From: Xenopus tropicalis
Taxonomy: Eukaryota; Chordata; Amphibia; Anura; Pipidae
Direction: 5' to 3'
DNA: 64,000 nucleotides
NCBI RefSeq assembly: GCF_000004195.4
Contig: NC_030683.2
Location: 87,383,410-87,447,409, forward strand
The notes beneath the pieces were generated by a model. It worked only from the letters and a program-made list of their open reading frames with translations, was not told the DNA's origin and searched no databases. The translations under genes and the position numbers were made by a program. Below, piece by piece: positions 45,906 to 57,518 of this stretch (its first letter is position 1; every line of letters begins with the position of its first letter).

Positions 45906-46953
45906 TGTCATTTTTATAGAACTTTGCAGGGTCTATTTTATTCAGGTGGCCACACACAGTGCAATCAAAAGAATGTTCAGATTTATCTGAAAATGTTACT
46001 GTGGTATCCATTTTTAGCCATTCTGTCCATATTAAACCATGTATATTAACACAGTATGTGGTGGTAAAATAGGATTCTGAGTGATTGTTAGCACATATAC
46101 TGTATACATGATAAATGACTTACAATGATTCTTTCATTTAAGTTAATATACGAACAAAGGGCTATATCACCTATTCAACAAGAGTACAAAATCCACATTA
46201 ATTGCAAATATTGTTCTATGTAGAGGTGCCTGTAATGCCTTCAGTTTCCGTTATGACCGCCTAGAACTAATCTCACTGCAGATAATGGCCCTGCTGCTTT
46301 ACTTAATGCCAAGGGACTAAGTTAATTCACTCCTAATTATCAGAGTTCTTAAAAAAAAACCCACTAAATACTTAGTCTAATAACAAAATGTTACCATTAG
46401 CATCTTCAATTTTTTTGTCTTCCTTATTTTTACATTTTTTTAGGTACTATAGAGTCTAAATGAATATTCAGTCAGAAGGAAACATTGCCAAGAACAAGTT
46501 TTACATATTTACAATCAAACTTGTTTACTTCAAAACAAATTAATTTTACAGCAATTGATGAAATCGTAAAAGGAACTGATTAGCAGTAAACATACTTCAT
46601 GTGAGCAGTGTAATTCATGCAATTAACATATGTAAGTACACAAATATTATCACAGAAAATTTGGACGATTGTGCACATCTTCAGAACAAACAGTTTTGTG
46701 TTTATGTGAATAAAATTGTGAATACTCTTTAGAATTCTGAGCAGATAAATGGGGTTGACATTACTTTTCCTTTTATCACAGTGTTCTAGTTCGAGAACCT
46801 ACCTGTTGTAATTGCATTGTTTGCAGTAATAAACTAATGCAAAATCCCCTATAAAAGCTCTCTTTAAATATACAGAGTTGGTGTCTAACAAAAATGTGAG
46901 AATGATTCCATCTTACAGTAAAGAGGGAGTCAAGCACTGTCAGGATCATGCTT
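45906..46953. other. AT-rich non-coding DNA
   Basis: No feature recognised. Confidence 0.5.
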
Positions 46954-47032
46954 ATACACGTTCCCCTAATTAATGAGAGGTTAGATGGTGAAGTAATTAC
47001 TCATTTAAGGAGAAGGAAAGGTATATTCACTA

Positions 47033-47562
47033 AGGGGCTGATTTACTTACCCACGAACGGGTCGAAATGAGTCCGATTGCGTTTTTTTCGTAATGATCGG
47101 TATTTTGCGATTTTTTCGTATGTTTTGCGATTTTTTCGGATTCTTTACGAATTTTTCGATACCAATACGATTTTTGCGTAAAAACGCGAGTTTTTCGTAG
47201 CCATTATGAAAGTTGCGTAAAATCTGGCGATTTTTCGTAGCGTTAAAACTTGCGCAAAAAGTTGCGCTTTTTTCGTAGCGTTAAAACTTACGCGAAACTT
47301 TGCACCTTTTAAGTTTTAACGCTACGAAAAATGCGCAACTTTTCACGTAAGTTTTAACGCTACGAAAAATGCGCAACTTTTTACGCAACTTTCGTAATGG
47401 ATACGAAAAACTCGCGTTTTTACGCAAAAATCGTATTGGTAACGAAAAATTCGTAAAGAATCCGAAAAAATCGCAAAACATACGAAAAAGTCGCAAAATG
47501 TTCGTTTTCAAGTCGGAACTTTTCCAATTCGGGTCGGATTCGTGGGTTAGTAAATCAGCCCC
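47033..47562. mobile_element. Long-hairpin TIR element, GGGGCTGATTTACTTACC ends
   Basis: The ends AGGGGCTGATTTACTTACCC and complement GGGTTAGTAAATCAGCCCCT are flanked by TA on both sides. Nearly the whole 530 bp is one imperfect palindrome: TACGATTTTTGCGTAAAAACG faces CGTTTTTACGCAAAAATCGTA, and 'agcgttaaaactt' faces 'aagttttaacgct' several times. Removing it with one TA restores T2 text. The 123-codon minus frame is a by-product. Confidence 0.88.
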
Positions 47563-47860
47563 TAGGAGTGCCAAAATATGTTGCACCCCCCAGTGTTTGT
47601 AATCACCTACCTGACACCCTGGGTAGGTGTTTCTGTTAGCAGAAACCTGCACTGGCCCGGGGATACCGAAAATTGAGTGATCCTCTTCCTTCTTTTGCCT
47701 TCGAGCCTCTTGAGTGAAAAGCTGGCTTTAACATAAAAGATGGCACTTGCACAAACCCTGGGATCGCAAAGAAAGAAGGCAGAAGAAAATAGGATCACTC
47801 GTGCACAGGTTTCCTGCTGACAGTGGCACCTGCCCACATTATCAGGTAAGCGATTACAAT

Positions 47861-48110
47861 TAGTGATGAGAGAATTTTTTCGGCAGGCAAGGGTTTGCAG
47901 CGAATTTCCACTAAACTTGGGTGTGGATGCATCAAAATAGGCGCAGTTGCATCAAAATTGGCACAGTCGCAGCAAAATAGGTATGGTTGTGTCAAAATGG
48001 CATGGTCGCATTCAAATATGTGGGACAAAACATTTTGTTGTGCAACACCAGCATTTCACAGAATTTTCTGTTTTGTGAAATTTTCTGCGAAGCTCATTCG
48101 CTCATCACTA
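47861..48110 (+). mobile_element. hAT-type MITE (TAGTGATGAGCGAA family), 250 bp
   Basis: It begins TAGTGATGAGAGAATT, continues CGGCAGGCAAGGGTTTGC, and ends CATTCGCTCATCACTA. The flanks ATTACAAT and ATTACAGT form an 8-bp duplication with one mismatch. The interior holds an array of roughly 18-bp units such as GGCGCAGTTGCATCAAAAT and GGCACAGTCGCAGCAAAAT (about 47920-48015). It lies inside the T2 element. Confidence 0.9.
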
Positions 48111-48229
48111 ATTACAGTCACCGGGGGAACCTAACATTAGGCACCCCCCAGTGATTTTACTTTACCTTCTCTTTCTAATGAGTAATTACTCCACCATCCA
48201 ACCTCTCATAAAGTAGGGGAAGGTGCATG

Positions 48230-50303
48230 AATATAAATAATTACTAATCATTTTTAGTTTAGGTAACTTGGGGAATGCCAGAAGACCATTTGTTGTGAAT
48301 CAACAGAAAAAAGTTGGGGAGATACTGGGAATATATTTAGAGACACAGATCTGCACTTCTAAAGGGCTGTTGTGGCTTTAGGCAGACACAGAACATAAAA
48401 ATATAAAGGAGATGATTTACATTGTAGAACATAGGTTACAAAGTACAAAAAAATCACAATCTGTCAAGTTTATGCACTTTGCACACTGCATTATGCTATT
48501 GCAGAATGGCTACAGACATCTGCACCTCATTTCGGAGCAAAGTGACCTGCAGCTAACCCTTTAATTGATTGTTACCTGCGTTAGGTAGCCCTCTCTCGAA
48601 CAATCGGAAGGCAGGGGGGAGGCAGGAGGTAAAGACAGGGCTCACCTACATCACCTGGTTTTGCACTTTGCTCAGTTTGGTGTGAGAGCAGACTGCATCT
48701 TAAATCAGCATACAAGTGCATTTTAGATGAGCACAAAGGGGCAGACTTAGGCCAATTGGACCCAATGGGGGCCCAATAGGGCCCTGCACGCATGGGGGCC
48801 CTGCACCAGGGGGAATAAGCACATAAAGCTGTCTAGTCTGCTATGTGTTCTGGGACATTAAACACAAAGTGAGCACAGCATTTATACTGCTACCCCAGGT
48901 GCATGGGGACCACATTGTGTGAACACATTGCTATGAACTGTTGAAAAAAGAGAAAGAGCGGTGAAAAGGCATGATTACAACATCAGCCACAGAGGCAGGG
49001 GCTATTTGCCCACCCAACCCTGGAACCCTGTGCTAGATGGCGCCCAACAAAAATGGGCCCAAATGGGCCCGCAGTTCATAAGACTGGCCCTGAAAAGGGG
49101 TTACTGCTGTCTTAACAAGGTGAAATATTGTATTTTGTTAAGTACCTGCATGTGCTGAGGGACTTGGTGAAGCTTACAAAATTGCAATTATATGTAAAAT
49201 TCACTGAATCATCCAGAACAGAATCATCACAATTACATGCAGAGATCTGCAGAAAACAGATAAATTGAAAATGTAGCAACCGTTTTCCTACACTATGAGC
49301 AAATGCAGTTTACCATATACAAAGTCTGGACTGCTACACTATCATGTATAATGGTAGATTATAGTTTATTCCCTTTACTGTTTTCAACGGCTGACACAAG
49401 CTGTCAAATGCTCAAATGCTTAAACATCTTTCCATTTAAAGAAATTGAATTATAATGCTGTATTTGTCATTCTACTACCTGTATATCCTAAACAAATATA
49501 GCCAACCACTTACAGCCTGCTGAAAAGTAGGAATAGTACAATATGAGTTGGTGCATTTCTTCAATATATTTATTCTATAATAAATTCTTGTTACTTTTTA
49601 TCTATGCTAGCTTCTAGTGTTAAACATATTCTCATCATATTCCATCTGCTTTCTCAGTGAATCCTGGAGGCACCTTTCTGCTAGTTGCCAGTGAAAGTAT
49701 TAATGTAGAAATCACCATCTGATTACTAGCACTAGAGGTAATCTGCCCCACAGGTCACTCTTCCCATGGAGAATTTCTAATCACTGCAGTTCATGGTGTT
49801 AAACCGATGGTAAATATTAAGATCTTGATGAGTCCCTATGGCTGTGTTATAATGGGAAACACATGCCCATCTTGCATGACATTTGTCAAAAGTAATAGGA
49901 TTATGTTATAATATGCTGTCTTGTTTATCAGGAAATTGTGTGGTCTAAAAAGTATATGTTAATGCATACAGGACTTCCTAGCTAACGATGGATGATATTC
50001 TCAGCAAATTGCATTTCTAACTTTTTTAGCAATAGACATAATTTATATTCATTAATTTCCAATATGCCACCATTTAGATTAGTTCTATAAGGCTTTTGCC
50101 CAGTTGCACTGTATTACCAACATGAAGGATAATATTATTAATATGCTACTGCATTTGAATTCTGAAATACATTATTGAACTACAGCACCCTAGGACCAGC
50201 AACAGGACAGGGTTTGGCACAATATTATCACTTGTGTGCAACACCAACAATCCCAAGTATTTGAGTTCTGCACTGGCCTGTGTGAAACAACACAATGTAT
50301 ATA
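48230..50303. other. Non-coding; GC-rich patch near 48590-49090
   Basis: A GGGCCC-rich patch (48760-48800 and 49045-49075, including GGGGGCCCTGCACC) is probably a dispersed repeat of unknown family. No gene. The rest is AT-rich. Confidence 0.45.
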
Positions 50304-50506
50304 CAGGTATGGGATCCCTAATCCGGAAACCTGTTATCCAAATTACAAGAAGGCAATCTCCCAAAGACTTCATTTTATAAAATAATTTCATTTTAAAAAA
50401 ATCTATTTCCTTTTCTTCTGAATAATAAAACAATACACAAGTACTGAATCCTAAATAAGATATCATTAATCCTTATGGGCGGCAAAACAATCCTATTAAG
50501 TTTATT

Positions 50507-50878
50507 TAGGGGCCCATTTACTAACCATTGTAATTTTATTTTTCTCGATTTGGATTTTTAGTGCAATAAAAAAAAAAAGTCACAATTTTTTTCAAGATTT
50601 ACTATATGTCCAAAGATCATTCTTTTGTCTCAAAACCCTAGAGGTTTCAGATTTTTGAAGCTGTTTTTTTGTATGACAATTTCATAAAGTGGAGGTTTTG
50701 CTGCGACAACTCCAAGGGGGGAATTCACAAAAGTGGTGATATTGAGACAAAATAAAAGTGGAGATAGATTTGTCGGATTTTCCACCTAATTCACAAACCT
50801 CCACTTTTGTGAATTTGTCTTTTAAACAGACATTTTTTTTATGAATTTGCCTTAGTAAATCTGTCGGTGCCCCTAAAC
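50507..50878. mobile_element. TIR element, TAGGGGCCCATTTACTAA type (tentative)
   Basis: The left end TAGGGGCCCATTTACTAACC and a right end AGTAAATCTGTCGGTGCCCCTA are plausible partners. It overlaps the left end of the next element, so the layering is not fully resolved. Confidence 0.5.
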
Positions 50879-51376
50879 CCAGTCCCACAGCTACAGGAGC
50901 CTTGGGGTATGGAATTTACCAGCAGGATTTTGCATTTTATATGCCATTTGTCATTTCACTTTGGGGCATCCCAGGGAAACTATACATCATTTTTTTCATT
51001 TTTTTGCACCTATTGTTCTAGGGTTAGACAGAAACTTGTCCCCTAACAATAGGCTGCTTATCCCCATTAATATGTTACTGATCCCCCCAATGGGGCCCCT
51101 ACCTTAGGTGTGAAACCTCTGACAGAGTTACACTGAGCTTTACTCCATTTTGAAAATGTCGGGGAAAAATGTCGGGAAAAAATGTCGTTAAAACGTCGTA
51201 TAAATTCACAAAAGTGTCTGTAAAATGTCTTTCTTTCACCAAAAACGGAAAAGTGGCGGTTGAGTCGGAATTTAGGCGGATTTCTGTTTGTGAATCTGGA
51301 GAAAGTGTTTTCCACCACTTTTCCCACCACTTTTGCTCCAAAAAAGGGCTACCTCCACTTTTGTGAATTCCCCCCC
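50716..51376. mobile_element. TIR element, GGGGGGAATTCACAAAAGTGG family
   Basis: The left end GGGGGGAATTCACAAAAGTG is the complement of the right end CACTTTTGTGAATTCCCCCC. Inner TGTCGG, ACAAAAGTG and CACTTTTGT blocks repeat in both senses. No coding capacity; the 87- and 80-codon minus frames over it are by-products. Confidence 0.8.
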
Positions 51377-51518
51377 AAAAGTTACAATTTTTTTTGCAGC
51401 AGTTTTTCCAGGGTCAGACTGGAGTAGGCTAAAAGTATAGTGATCCAAACTACAGAGAGACCCCCCTATACAGAGAACCCCAGGTCCAAAGAATTCTGAA
51501 TAATAGATCCCATACCTG

Positions 51519-51876
51519 TATTAACTTTTGTCATTCACAGTAAATGCATGAATTCCTCTTTACCATTCTGTAACAAAAACTAAACAGTAATATGTGTGGG
51601 TACGCTTCCATATATTCAGTGTGGGTCTATACCTGAGAATTCAGAGGGAGCAATGATTTCTGCTGAAATACACTAGTAATATAAAGAGAAGATGGTCAGA
51701 CTAGACTGTAATACAAATACATTTTGACATATGACATTGCTGGAATGTTAATTACCCAACAAATGTAGCAATACGTCAAACAGTTTTCTATCATGTTGCA
51801 GGAGCCAGATGTACCCCTAAGTAATACAACACACTGTTTGCTAAAAACAAACCCAATTGCTAAAGTATATTCCTAG
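51519..51876. other. Non-coding, nothing recognised
   Basis: Plain AT-rich sequence between two elements. Confidence 0.5.
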
Positions 51877-52133
51877 TAGGGATGCACCGAATCCAGGATT
51901 CGGTTCGGTATTTGGCCAGGATTTGGCCTTTTTCAGCAGGGTTTGGATTTGCCCGAATCCACTGTCCTGGCCAAAACCAATCCGAATCAATGGCGCGGTG
52001 ACATTTAACCCTTCTAAATACTAATTATCATATGCTAATTAGGATTCAGATTCGGTTTGGTATTTGTCCGAATTCCTTAACATGGATTCTGGGGTTCGGC
52101 CAAAACCGAAAAACTCGGTTCGGTTCATCCCTA
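51877..52133. mobile_element. hAT-type MITE, TAGGGATGCACCGAATCC family
   Basis: It begins TAGGGATGCACCGAATCC and ends GGTTCGGTTCATCCCTA. A perfect 8-bp duplication ATTCCTAG flanks it (51869-51876, 52134-52141). Internal GGATTCGGTTCGG and CCAAAACCGAA blocks make further inverted pairs. 257 bp, non-coding. Confidence 0.93.
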
Positions 52134-52141
52134 ATTCCTAG

Positions 52142-53932
52142 GTTGGCTTTATATTGACAGCAGCCAGTTATTACGCAATATATTACAAAAAATTTATAAT
52201 CTACCTACCTAAACAAATCTATTTTTCAACCCATTCATTCATATTGACAGTAACCAGTTATCACAGAAATTATTACATGAGCAATCTGTCACAACTGATA
52301 TTATTATATTTTTCCTTGAAAATAATCCCTTTTCAAAGAAAAATTTACAACATGATAGAAAGCAGGGAATAATAAATGCAAAAGCCATTCAAGCAAATGA
52401 TGGGAAATTAAATGGGCCAGAAAGCTTACATGCTAATTATTACACTGATAGGTTTCCAAAGACAAGTACAGATGAAAGTGGATACAATATTATTTTGTAA
52501 TACTGATTACAAGTTATAAAACAGCAATCAGTACAGGGTCTTAACTCCAGTTTGAAATGGAATGAGGGAATGAAACTTTTTTTAACTTGCTTTTATTAGT
52601 AAATATATGTACAGTATATATATAATATTAGAAAAATATACATTGTACAGCCTAAGAACAGACTAAATGAATTTATTTTTAATTAGGCTAAACTATCTGA
52701 GAATTCAATGGTTAGGAACCGATACCCTAGACTTCACTGCTTATGCTTTAATCCCCATTTCCTGAAAATAATTCATTTATAATGGTTCCCCAACTTGCTA
52801 ATATTGCTTTGCTCATGTATCATAACAAGTGTCTACAAATATGCTTTCAGTGATAACTCTCCTGATACTGCAATGAAAAATACTAAAGTCATAATGAAAA
52901 TATATCTTGAGAGATCACAGAAGCCATATAGCCATTCACAATCTGTTCTGTAATGAGGGATGAAACCGCAGCTGACAAAACATGAACAGAACTAAAAAGG
53001 ACAGGACAATAATATTGAACCTGAATTTGAATGGGACTTTGATCGCTGAGGCAACAAATTAATAAAAGCAGAAATCTTTATTTCCCCATTGCCAACACAG
53101 AAGAATGTACATACCCCATAAAAACAAAGCAGCAGTGAGAGAAGGAGGGCCCCCTCCGTATTGTATTAATCACCTCTTAATAAACAATGTAATATGCATA
53201 TATCCCCCAGATATGCATACATGCCCCAGATTATAGCATATGTATATGATAGTTACTCATCATTTTAGACTGGGCAAAATATCAAAAATGTCCAAAGAAA
53301 AAAAGATGTGTATAAGTACCATAATCTAAATGGGCTGTAATTTGTCCATAAAAACTTATTGTTGTATCGACAACCAGTGCGGTACCTGTCCGTCTTAATT
53401 ATTTCAAAGGAGGTACCCCCCCCCCACAATTCAAAGGAACAGTGAGTTAAATAGTATTGCTGCTCCTGTGCCAAGCACTATTGTAATATGATGCTTGAGA
53501 TTATTGTTATATCCTCTCAATATCATCATCCATGCATGTTCAATTAAGGATATGCAATGTAAATAGAATTATTTTTGCATCTATATATAAAAACTGTATC
53601 GTGTTGAGAGGTAATGCATCAGACCTCATCTCCCTGTTACAGATGAAGATTTACACCATACATTATATTGAGGGGTTAGCAATGTGGCTAGGACTTCTTG
53701 ACAAACTCTTTTACACCCTTTTCGGGCTTTGTGTGCCCTAAATCTGACAACTATATGTTATGAATAAGCAATTGCTTAGTGCTAAGCAATTTTTTTTTCA
53801 CCTGTTATGAATTGGCTGCAAATTTTGTGAATTGTTCTGCACCAAATTTTTTTTTTTTAAATAACACTACAGAAAATGCAGTATAAGTGCAGAAATCCTC
53901 ATTATATTCTGAGACTTTTCTGGCGTTTTGTG
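52142..53932. other. AT-rich non-coding DNA
   Basis: Short C run near 53418; no repeat family or gene recognised. Confidence 0.5.
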
Positions 53933-54012
53933 GCATGACAGCATAGCGTAGAGTTCCCTGCATACACTTTTCAATGCTAAGGGCTCGGGTTCAATTCAGA
54001 CAAAGGCTGCTT
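53933..54012 (+). mobile_element. tRNA-derived SINE head, diverged
   Basis: A-box-like GCATAGCGTAGAG near 53941 and B-box-like GGGTTCAATTC near 53988 are about 45 bp apart, with the stretch CCTGCATACACTTTTCAATG between. This is the layout of a tRNA-derived SINE promoter. The CCA end and cloverleaf are not intact, so it is not a tRNA gene. Confidence 0.55.
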
Positions 54013-54320
54013 TTTGCTTTTGTGTAAATGTTGATGGCTAGAGTTTTCTGTACTTTATTTTGGGACATTACATAATGGTCTATATCAGCTTTATTAGGTT
54101 AAGGTCCAGACCATAACATCAGCTTATATCCTCTGATGACTGACCCTGCTCCCAGTAGTAAATATATATAGCTTCTTAATTGCTTATGTGCATATTACTT
54201 ATTTCAGCAATCAGATTAATCAAGGCAATTAAAGAAAATAATGTCCCCACTACGGGCTTTCACCCAAGCACAGTGGAATCTAACAAGATAGGGCAATATA
54301 CTGTATATGCTATTGCAGAG
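54013..54320. other. Non-coding, nothing recognised
   Basis: May include the body of the SINE above, but no second copy is available to define it. Confidence 0.4.
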
Positions 54321-54329
54321 TTAAAAAAT

Positions 54330-54379
54330 GCAATTCCCATTGCCTTCACTGCATTTGGGCAAAATTTTGCTCACCACTA
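54330..54379 (+). mobile_element. hAT-type MITE right end, diverged
   Basis: GGGCAAAATTTTGCTCACCACTA resembles the family's right end. Only about 50 bp is recognisable. Confidence 0.45.
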
Positions 54380-55821
54380 GTTACGAACCTAAATAACTGA
54401 GACAGCAATAAGTTTCAATTTGCCACCAATTTAAAAAAGGGCCCCTACATTTAAAAAAAGGCACCCAAAAATCTAAACCTACCAGACAGGGGTTATATAC
54501 ATATATAAAATATAGGTGGATGGATGGATAGTTAGATAGATTCCTGTGAGAATTGATCAGATTTAAAACTTTTCATTTACTCATAACACATCAATAAAAC
54601 CTACCACACCCCTACAATAATCATCCAAACATAAATAAAATGGAGCTGAATTGAACACTAATACTTGTCTAATAAATACACCCTTAGTATATATATACTT
54701 TCATTTTTCAATATGTAATATACACTTCCAACCAGAATCCTTCCATGACACACTACTCTTTTATTTATTTTTTATCGATTTCAAGTTTTTTGTGTTTGAT
54801 TACATTAGAAATTAAAAGGTGTTCTAACTCAAAGTTAGGCCCAAAGTTTTCCCTGTTGCAGTAACCCATAGCAATAAGATATTTGCTTTAAAACAGGTGA
54901 CCAGGAAATGCTACCTGCTGATTGGTTGGTATTGGTGATAAGAACTGTAGACTATACACTTTGCACCTTTTATTACATAACCCCCCAAAACGTATTGGTT
55001 TCTCCATTCACAGCCCTCAATTTTATAAACATACCCCAATCTATGTCAGAGTAAGGAATATACAGTAAGTCCCATAGTTACTCACCTTGCTTATGCTCTA
55101 CATGTTTTACTGTCCCAGTAGCTTCCTCATGGGAATAAACTGTATACCATAAGTATTAGCTAGGTAGGGATATTCCAAAAGGAAAGCAGGGGGTGGTCAG
55201 TAAATACATGAAGATGTTACAATATGCTTGAATATGTAATACACCTGAAAAGAAATGCAAGTTTTGTTACCCTTTCTGTCAATGGCAATCTATCAGAGAA
55301 TCTTTAAATGTAGCAATGTATTGTATTTTTACTTTAAAGTTGTCTCATACCAGCCAGCATTATTTTTCCAGCACTCATGTCACACTTTTTTTTGGAAAAA
55401 AAAAATTGGGAAAATAAACTAATAACATGGAAAAGATTTTACTGATGTTTAAAGTAGCCTTATAGATTTGCATTGCTTGGTTGATTGGTTTCCTGATATA
55501 ATATTGGCAAATCTTGCAAGATTTCAATTACAGGAAACATTAAATTTTAACCTGGTGAGCAGTTTCTTAAAAAAAAAAAAAAAGTAGACAAAAGTGTAGA
55601 CATGCTTTTAAAAAGGTTCAAAACCATTAAAATTGCATTGATTCTTGAAAAAGTCGAAAAGTTTTCAAAATGTCAAGAGCTTAATAATTGTATTAAATTG
55701 GAACTACTGGGAAAATGCCAGGGAAATGTTAGGAATCCCAATGTGACATTTAATGAATCTCTCTCTACATGTAATTTATTTCCTTTTAAATAGCACAACA
55801 TTATAGACAACATGTTAAAAG
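54380..55821. other. AT-rich non-coding DNA
   Basis: A poly-A run of 15 lies near 55570. A GGATGGATGGATAG microsatellite lies near 54520. No gene. Confidence 0.5.
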
Positions 55822-55902
55822 GTTTCACAAAAATATCAGCCATTGACAAAATATGGAATTTTACCACGATTCCATCTGTTGAAAAAATTATGCCCATCAC
55901 TA
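55822..55902 (-). mobile_element. hAT-type MITE end, diverged
   Basis: Read on the minus strand it starts TAGTGATGGGCATAATTTTT and continues with text aligning to the GGCATGGATTCGCGGCGAA end of better copies. The other end is missing. Confidence 0.55.
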
Positions 55903-55931
55903 CCCCTCAATAAGAATTTTAAACATTAATG

Positions 55932-56260
55932 GGCTTATCATTTTTCCAATTTGTGTATTTGAGAGTGCTTTTTTAATTCAAATAAACTTGATTGCTTGTT
56001 TATTTATTTGTATGGAAAACTCATTTTAATAAAAGGAGTTTGCCCACTTGAAAATAACTCGAAAATCTCTAATCTCAAAACTTTGGCTTGACTTTGCCTA
56101 GGACAACTCCCATTGACTTCTATATAACCTAGCAAGTTTTTATATGCCAGAGTTTTACATTCAAGTTTCACATTTAATATATATCAGAGATTTGAATTTT
56201 GGACCCAAAAGTCAAATTTTGTGAGTTTTAGTGCTAAAAACGTATTCATAAGCTATTGTT
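55932..56260. mobile_element. TIR-type element with TTGACTTTGCCTAGGACAAC core
   Basis: The core GGCTTGACTTTGCCTAGGAC followed by 'aactcccattgacttct' recurs at about 59730, so the two are copies of one family. The start GGGCTTATCATTTTTCC resembles GGGCTTATTTAT at 59562. Right ends are diffuse. Confidence 0.6.
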
Positions 56261-56310
56261 TTAAAAAAAATGTTTACGTGCAATTTTGATAATTATGGGG
56301 ATATTATGTA

Positions 56311-56993
56311 GCACATTTACTAAGCAATTTTGAGAAAAATTCTATTTTTTTTTACTTCTAGTATTTTCAAGATTTACTAATGGGTTTTTCTGATGCGTTT
56401 ATCAGAAATTTTCCCCCCAAAATACCTCCCATAATTTGTGGTTTATTAATGTTTAGTTAACTTTTTTTGCAAAAAAAAAAATTTCAGCAAGTTTGTTGCG
56501 TACCATTGAATCCTATGGAGGCTTAGAATAGTAGAGGAATAGAATAGTCAGTGACAGCCTGTACTTGACACATTTTCAAGGAGAAGTTAATCGCCTCATT
56601 GTTTTTTCCACCCAGTTTCAAGGAGAAATTAATCCACTGTTGTTTTCTGTTTCACCCAGTTTCAAGAAGACGTTAATCCACTCATTGTTTTCTGTTTTAC
56701 CCAGTTTCAATAGGAAGTTAATCATGTTATTGCTTTCTATTTCACCCTGTTTCAAGAATTATTGTTTTCTAAGAATGAGTGCCAATACTCCTAAAATGAC
56801 TGCTGGAACAATTCCTGTTTGGGAAAAATAAAGAGGGTTATTGGAAACAAACATTTTAATGATACTTTTGGCCCGAAATTTTTTTGTATGAACAAATCAA
56901 GGATGATCAAGTTTAATTCAAATTTATACCATGTCATGTTTTTACAACTTTTAAGACCAGAAATTTTTTTTTTTTTCGTAAATCAGGCCCTAA
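56311..56993. mobile_element. TIR element, TAGCACATTTACTAAG type (tentative)
   Basis: The left TAGCACATTTACTAAG and right CGTAAATCAGGCCCTA are weakly complementary ends. Its interior carries the minisatellite at 56574. Confidence 0.4.
56574..56765 (+). repeat. 42-45-bp minisatellite, 4-5 units
   Basis: TTTCAAG marks start near 56574, 56616, 56660, 56705 and 56750 (steps 42, 44, 45, 45). Each unit has TTTCAAGGAGAAGTTAATC, CTCATTGTTTTCTGTTTCACCC or close variants. It accounts for the 88-codon frame at 56565-56831. Confidence 0.85.
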
Positions 56994-57518
56994 ATGTTTT
57001 TTTGCATTGTCATTATATAGGGATAATGTAAATTGAATAATGACAAATTGGTAATAGTATTTTGCTGATTTATCCTACAACTCTTACCTAAAAAAGTAAA
57101 GGCTTTCTAATTGCTTTGTATTGTGGAAAATGGTACATGCTTGAATGCTGAGAAATGGGGACCTCAGCAAATAAAAAAATTCTGTTTTAATGATGCACAT
57201 CGATAAACATTTATATCATGTTAGGATTTATATTTTTTATGATATCCTTTATTCCTGATAGACTTTGTGCAGCAGATTAAAAATTAAAAAAAAGTATTTT
57301 AGTTAACATTTTTTAATATGGTAACTAATTATTAAATATTAGATTTAATGTATTATGAGGATGCTATGTTACATTGACAAAAGACATGCAGTATAATATA
57401 ATATAATATAGTCCATATAAGTGCTAAAATAATAACTACCAAAATATGCTAGGGCTTACAACATTTGTAAATGATTAGAATGGTTACATTATTTTCATTC
57501 CTATGGACTGGTGTCCAG
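56994..57518. other. AT-rich non-coding DNA
   Basis: (TATAA)n-like run near 57392. No gene. Confidence 0.5.

Larger units (their letters stand above)
47005..48178. mobile_element. T2-type element inserted at the palindrome's centre
   Basis: The left end is TTAAGGAGAAGGAAAGGT and the right end ACCTTCTCTTTCTAA (the right TTAA has become CTAA). The interior resembles the T2 element at 23057: GTGCCAAAATATGTTGCACC, GGCCCGGGGATACC, TTGAGTGAAAAGC, and GGCACCCCCCAGTGA near the right. Two later insertions split it. Confidence 0.85.
46954..48229. repeat. Outer palindrome, about 50-bp arms, split at its centre
   Basis: The left arm (about 46954-47004) contains GAGAGGTTAGATGGTGAAGT and AATTACTCAT. The right arm (about 48179-48229) is its complement with a few changes (AGTAATTACTCCACCATCC, AACCTCTCAT). 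Joined, the arms would meet at a TTAA, the T2 target. The palindrome is the oldest layer of this nest. Confidence 0.8.
50304..51518 (-). mobile_element. CAGGTATGGG-family element split by other elements
   Basis: The left end CAGGTATGGGATCCCTAATCC and right end GATCCCATACCTG have TA on both sides. The internal break lies near 50507 and 51430; between them are at least two other TIR elements. Without them the copy would be about 300 bp, like 16892-17219. Confidence 0.85.

Noticed and set aside
47281..47652. 123-codon minus-strand frame
   Set aside because: By-product of the long hairpin element at 47033-47562.
53980..54000. Functional tRNA gene
   Set aside because: A and B boxes are present but no cloverleaf, anticodon stem or terminator could be drawn; a SINE head fits better.
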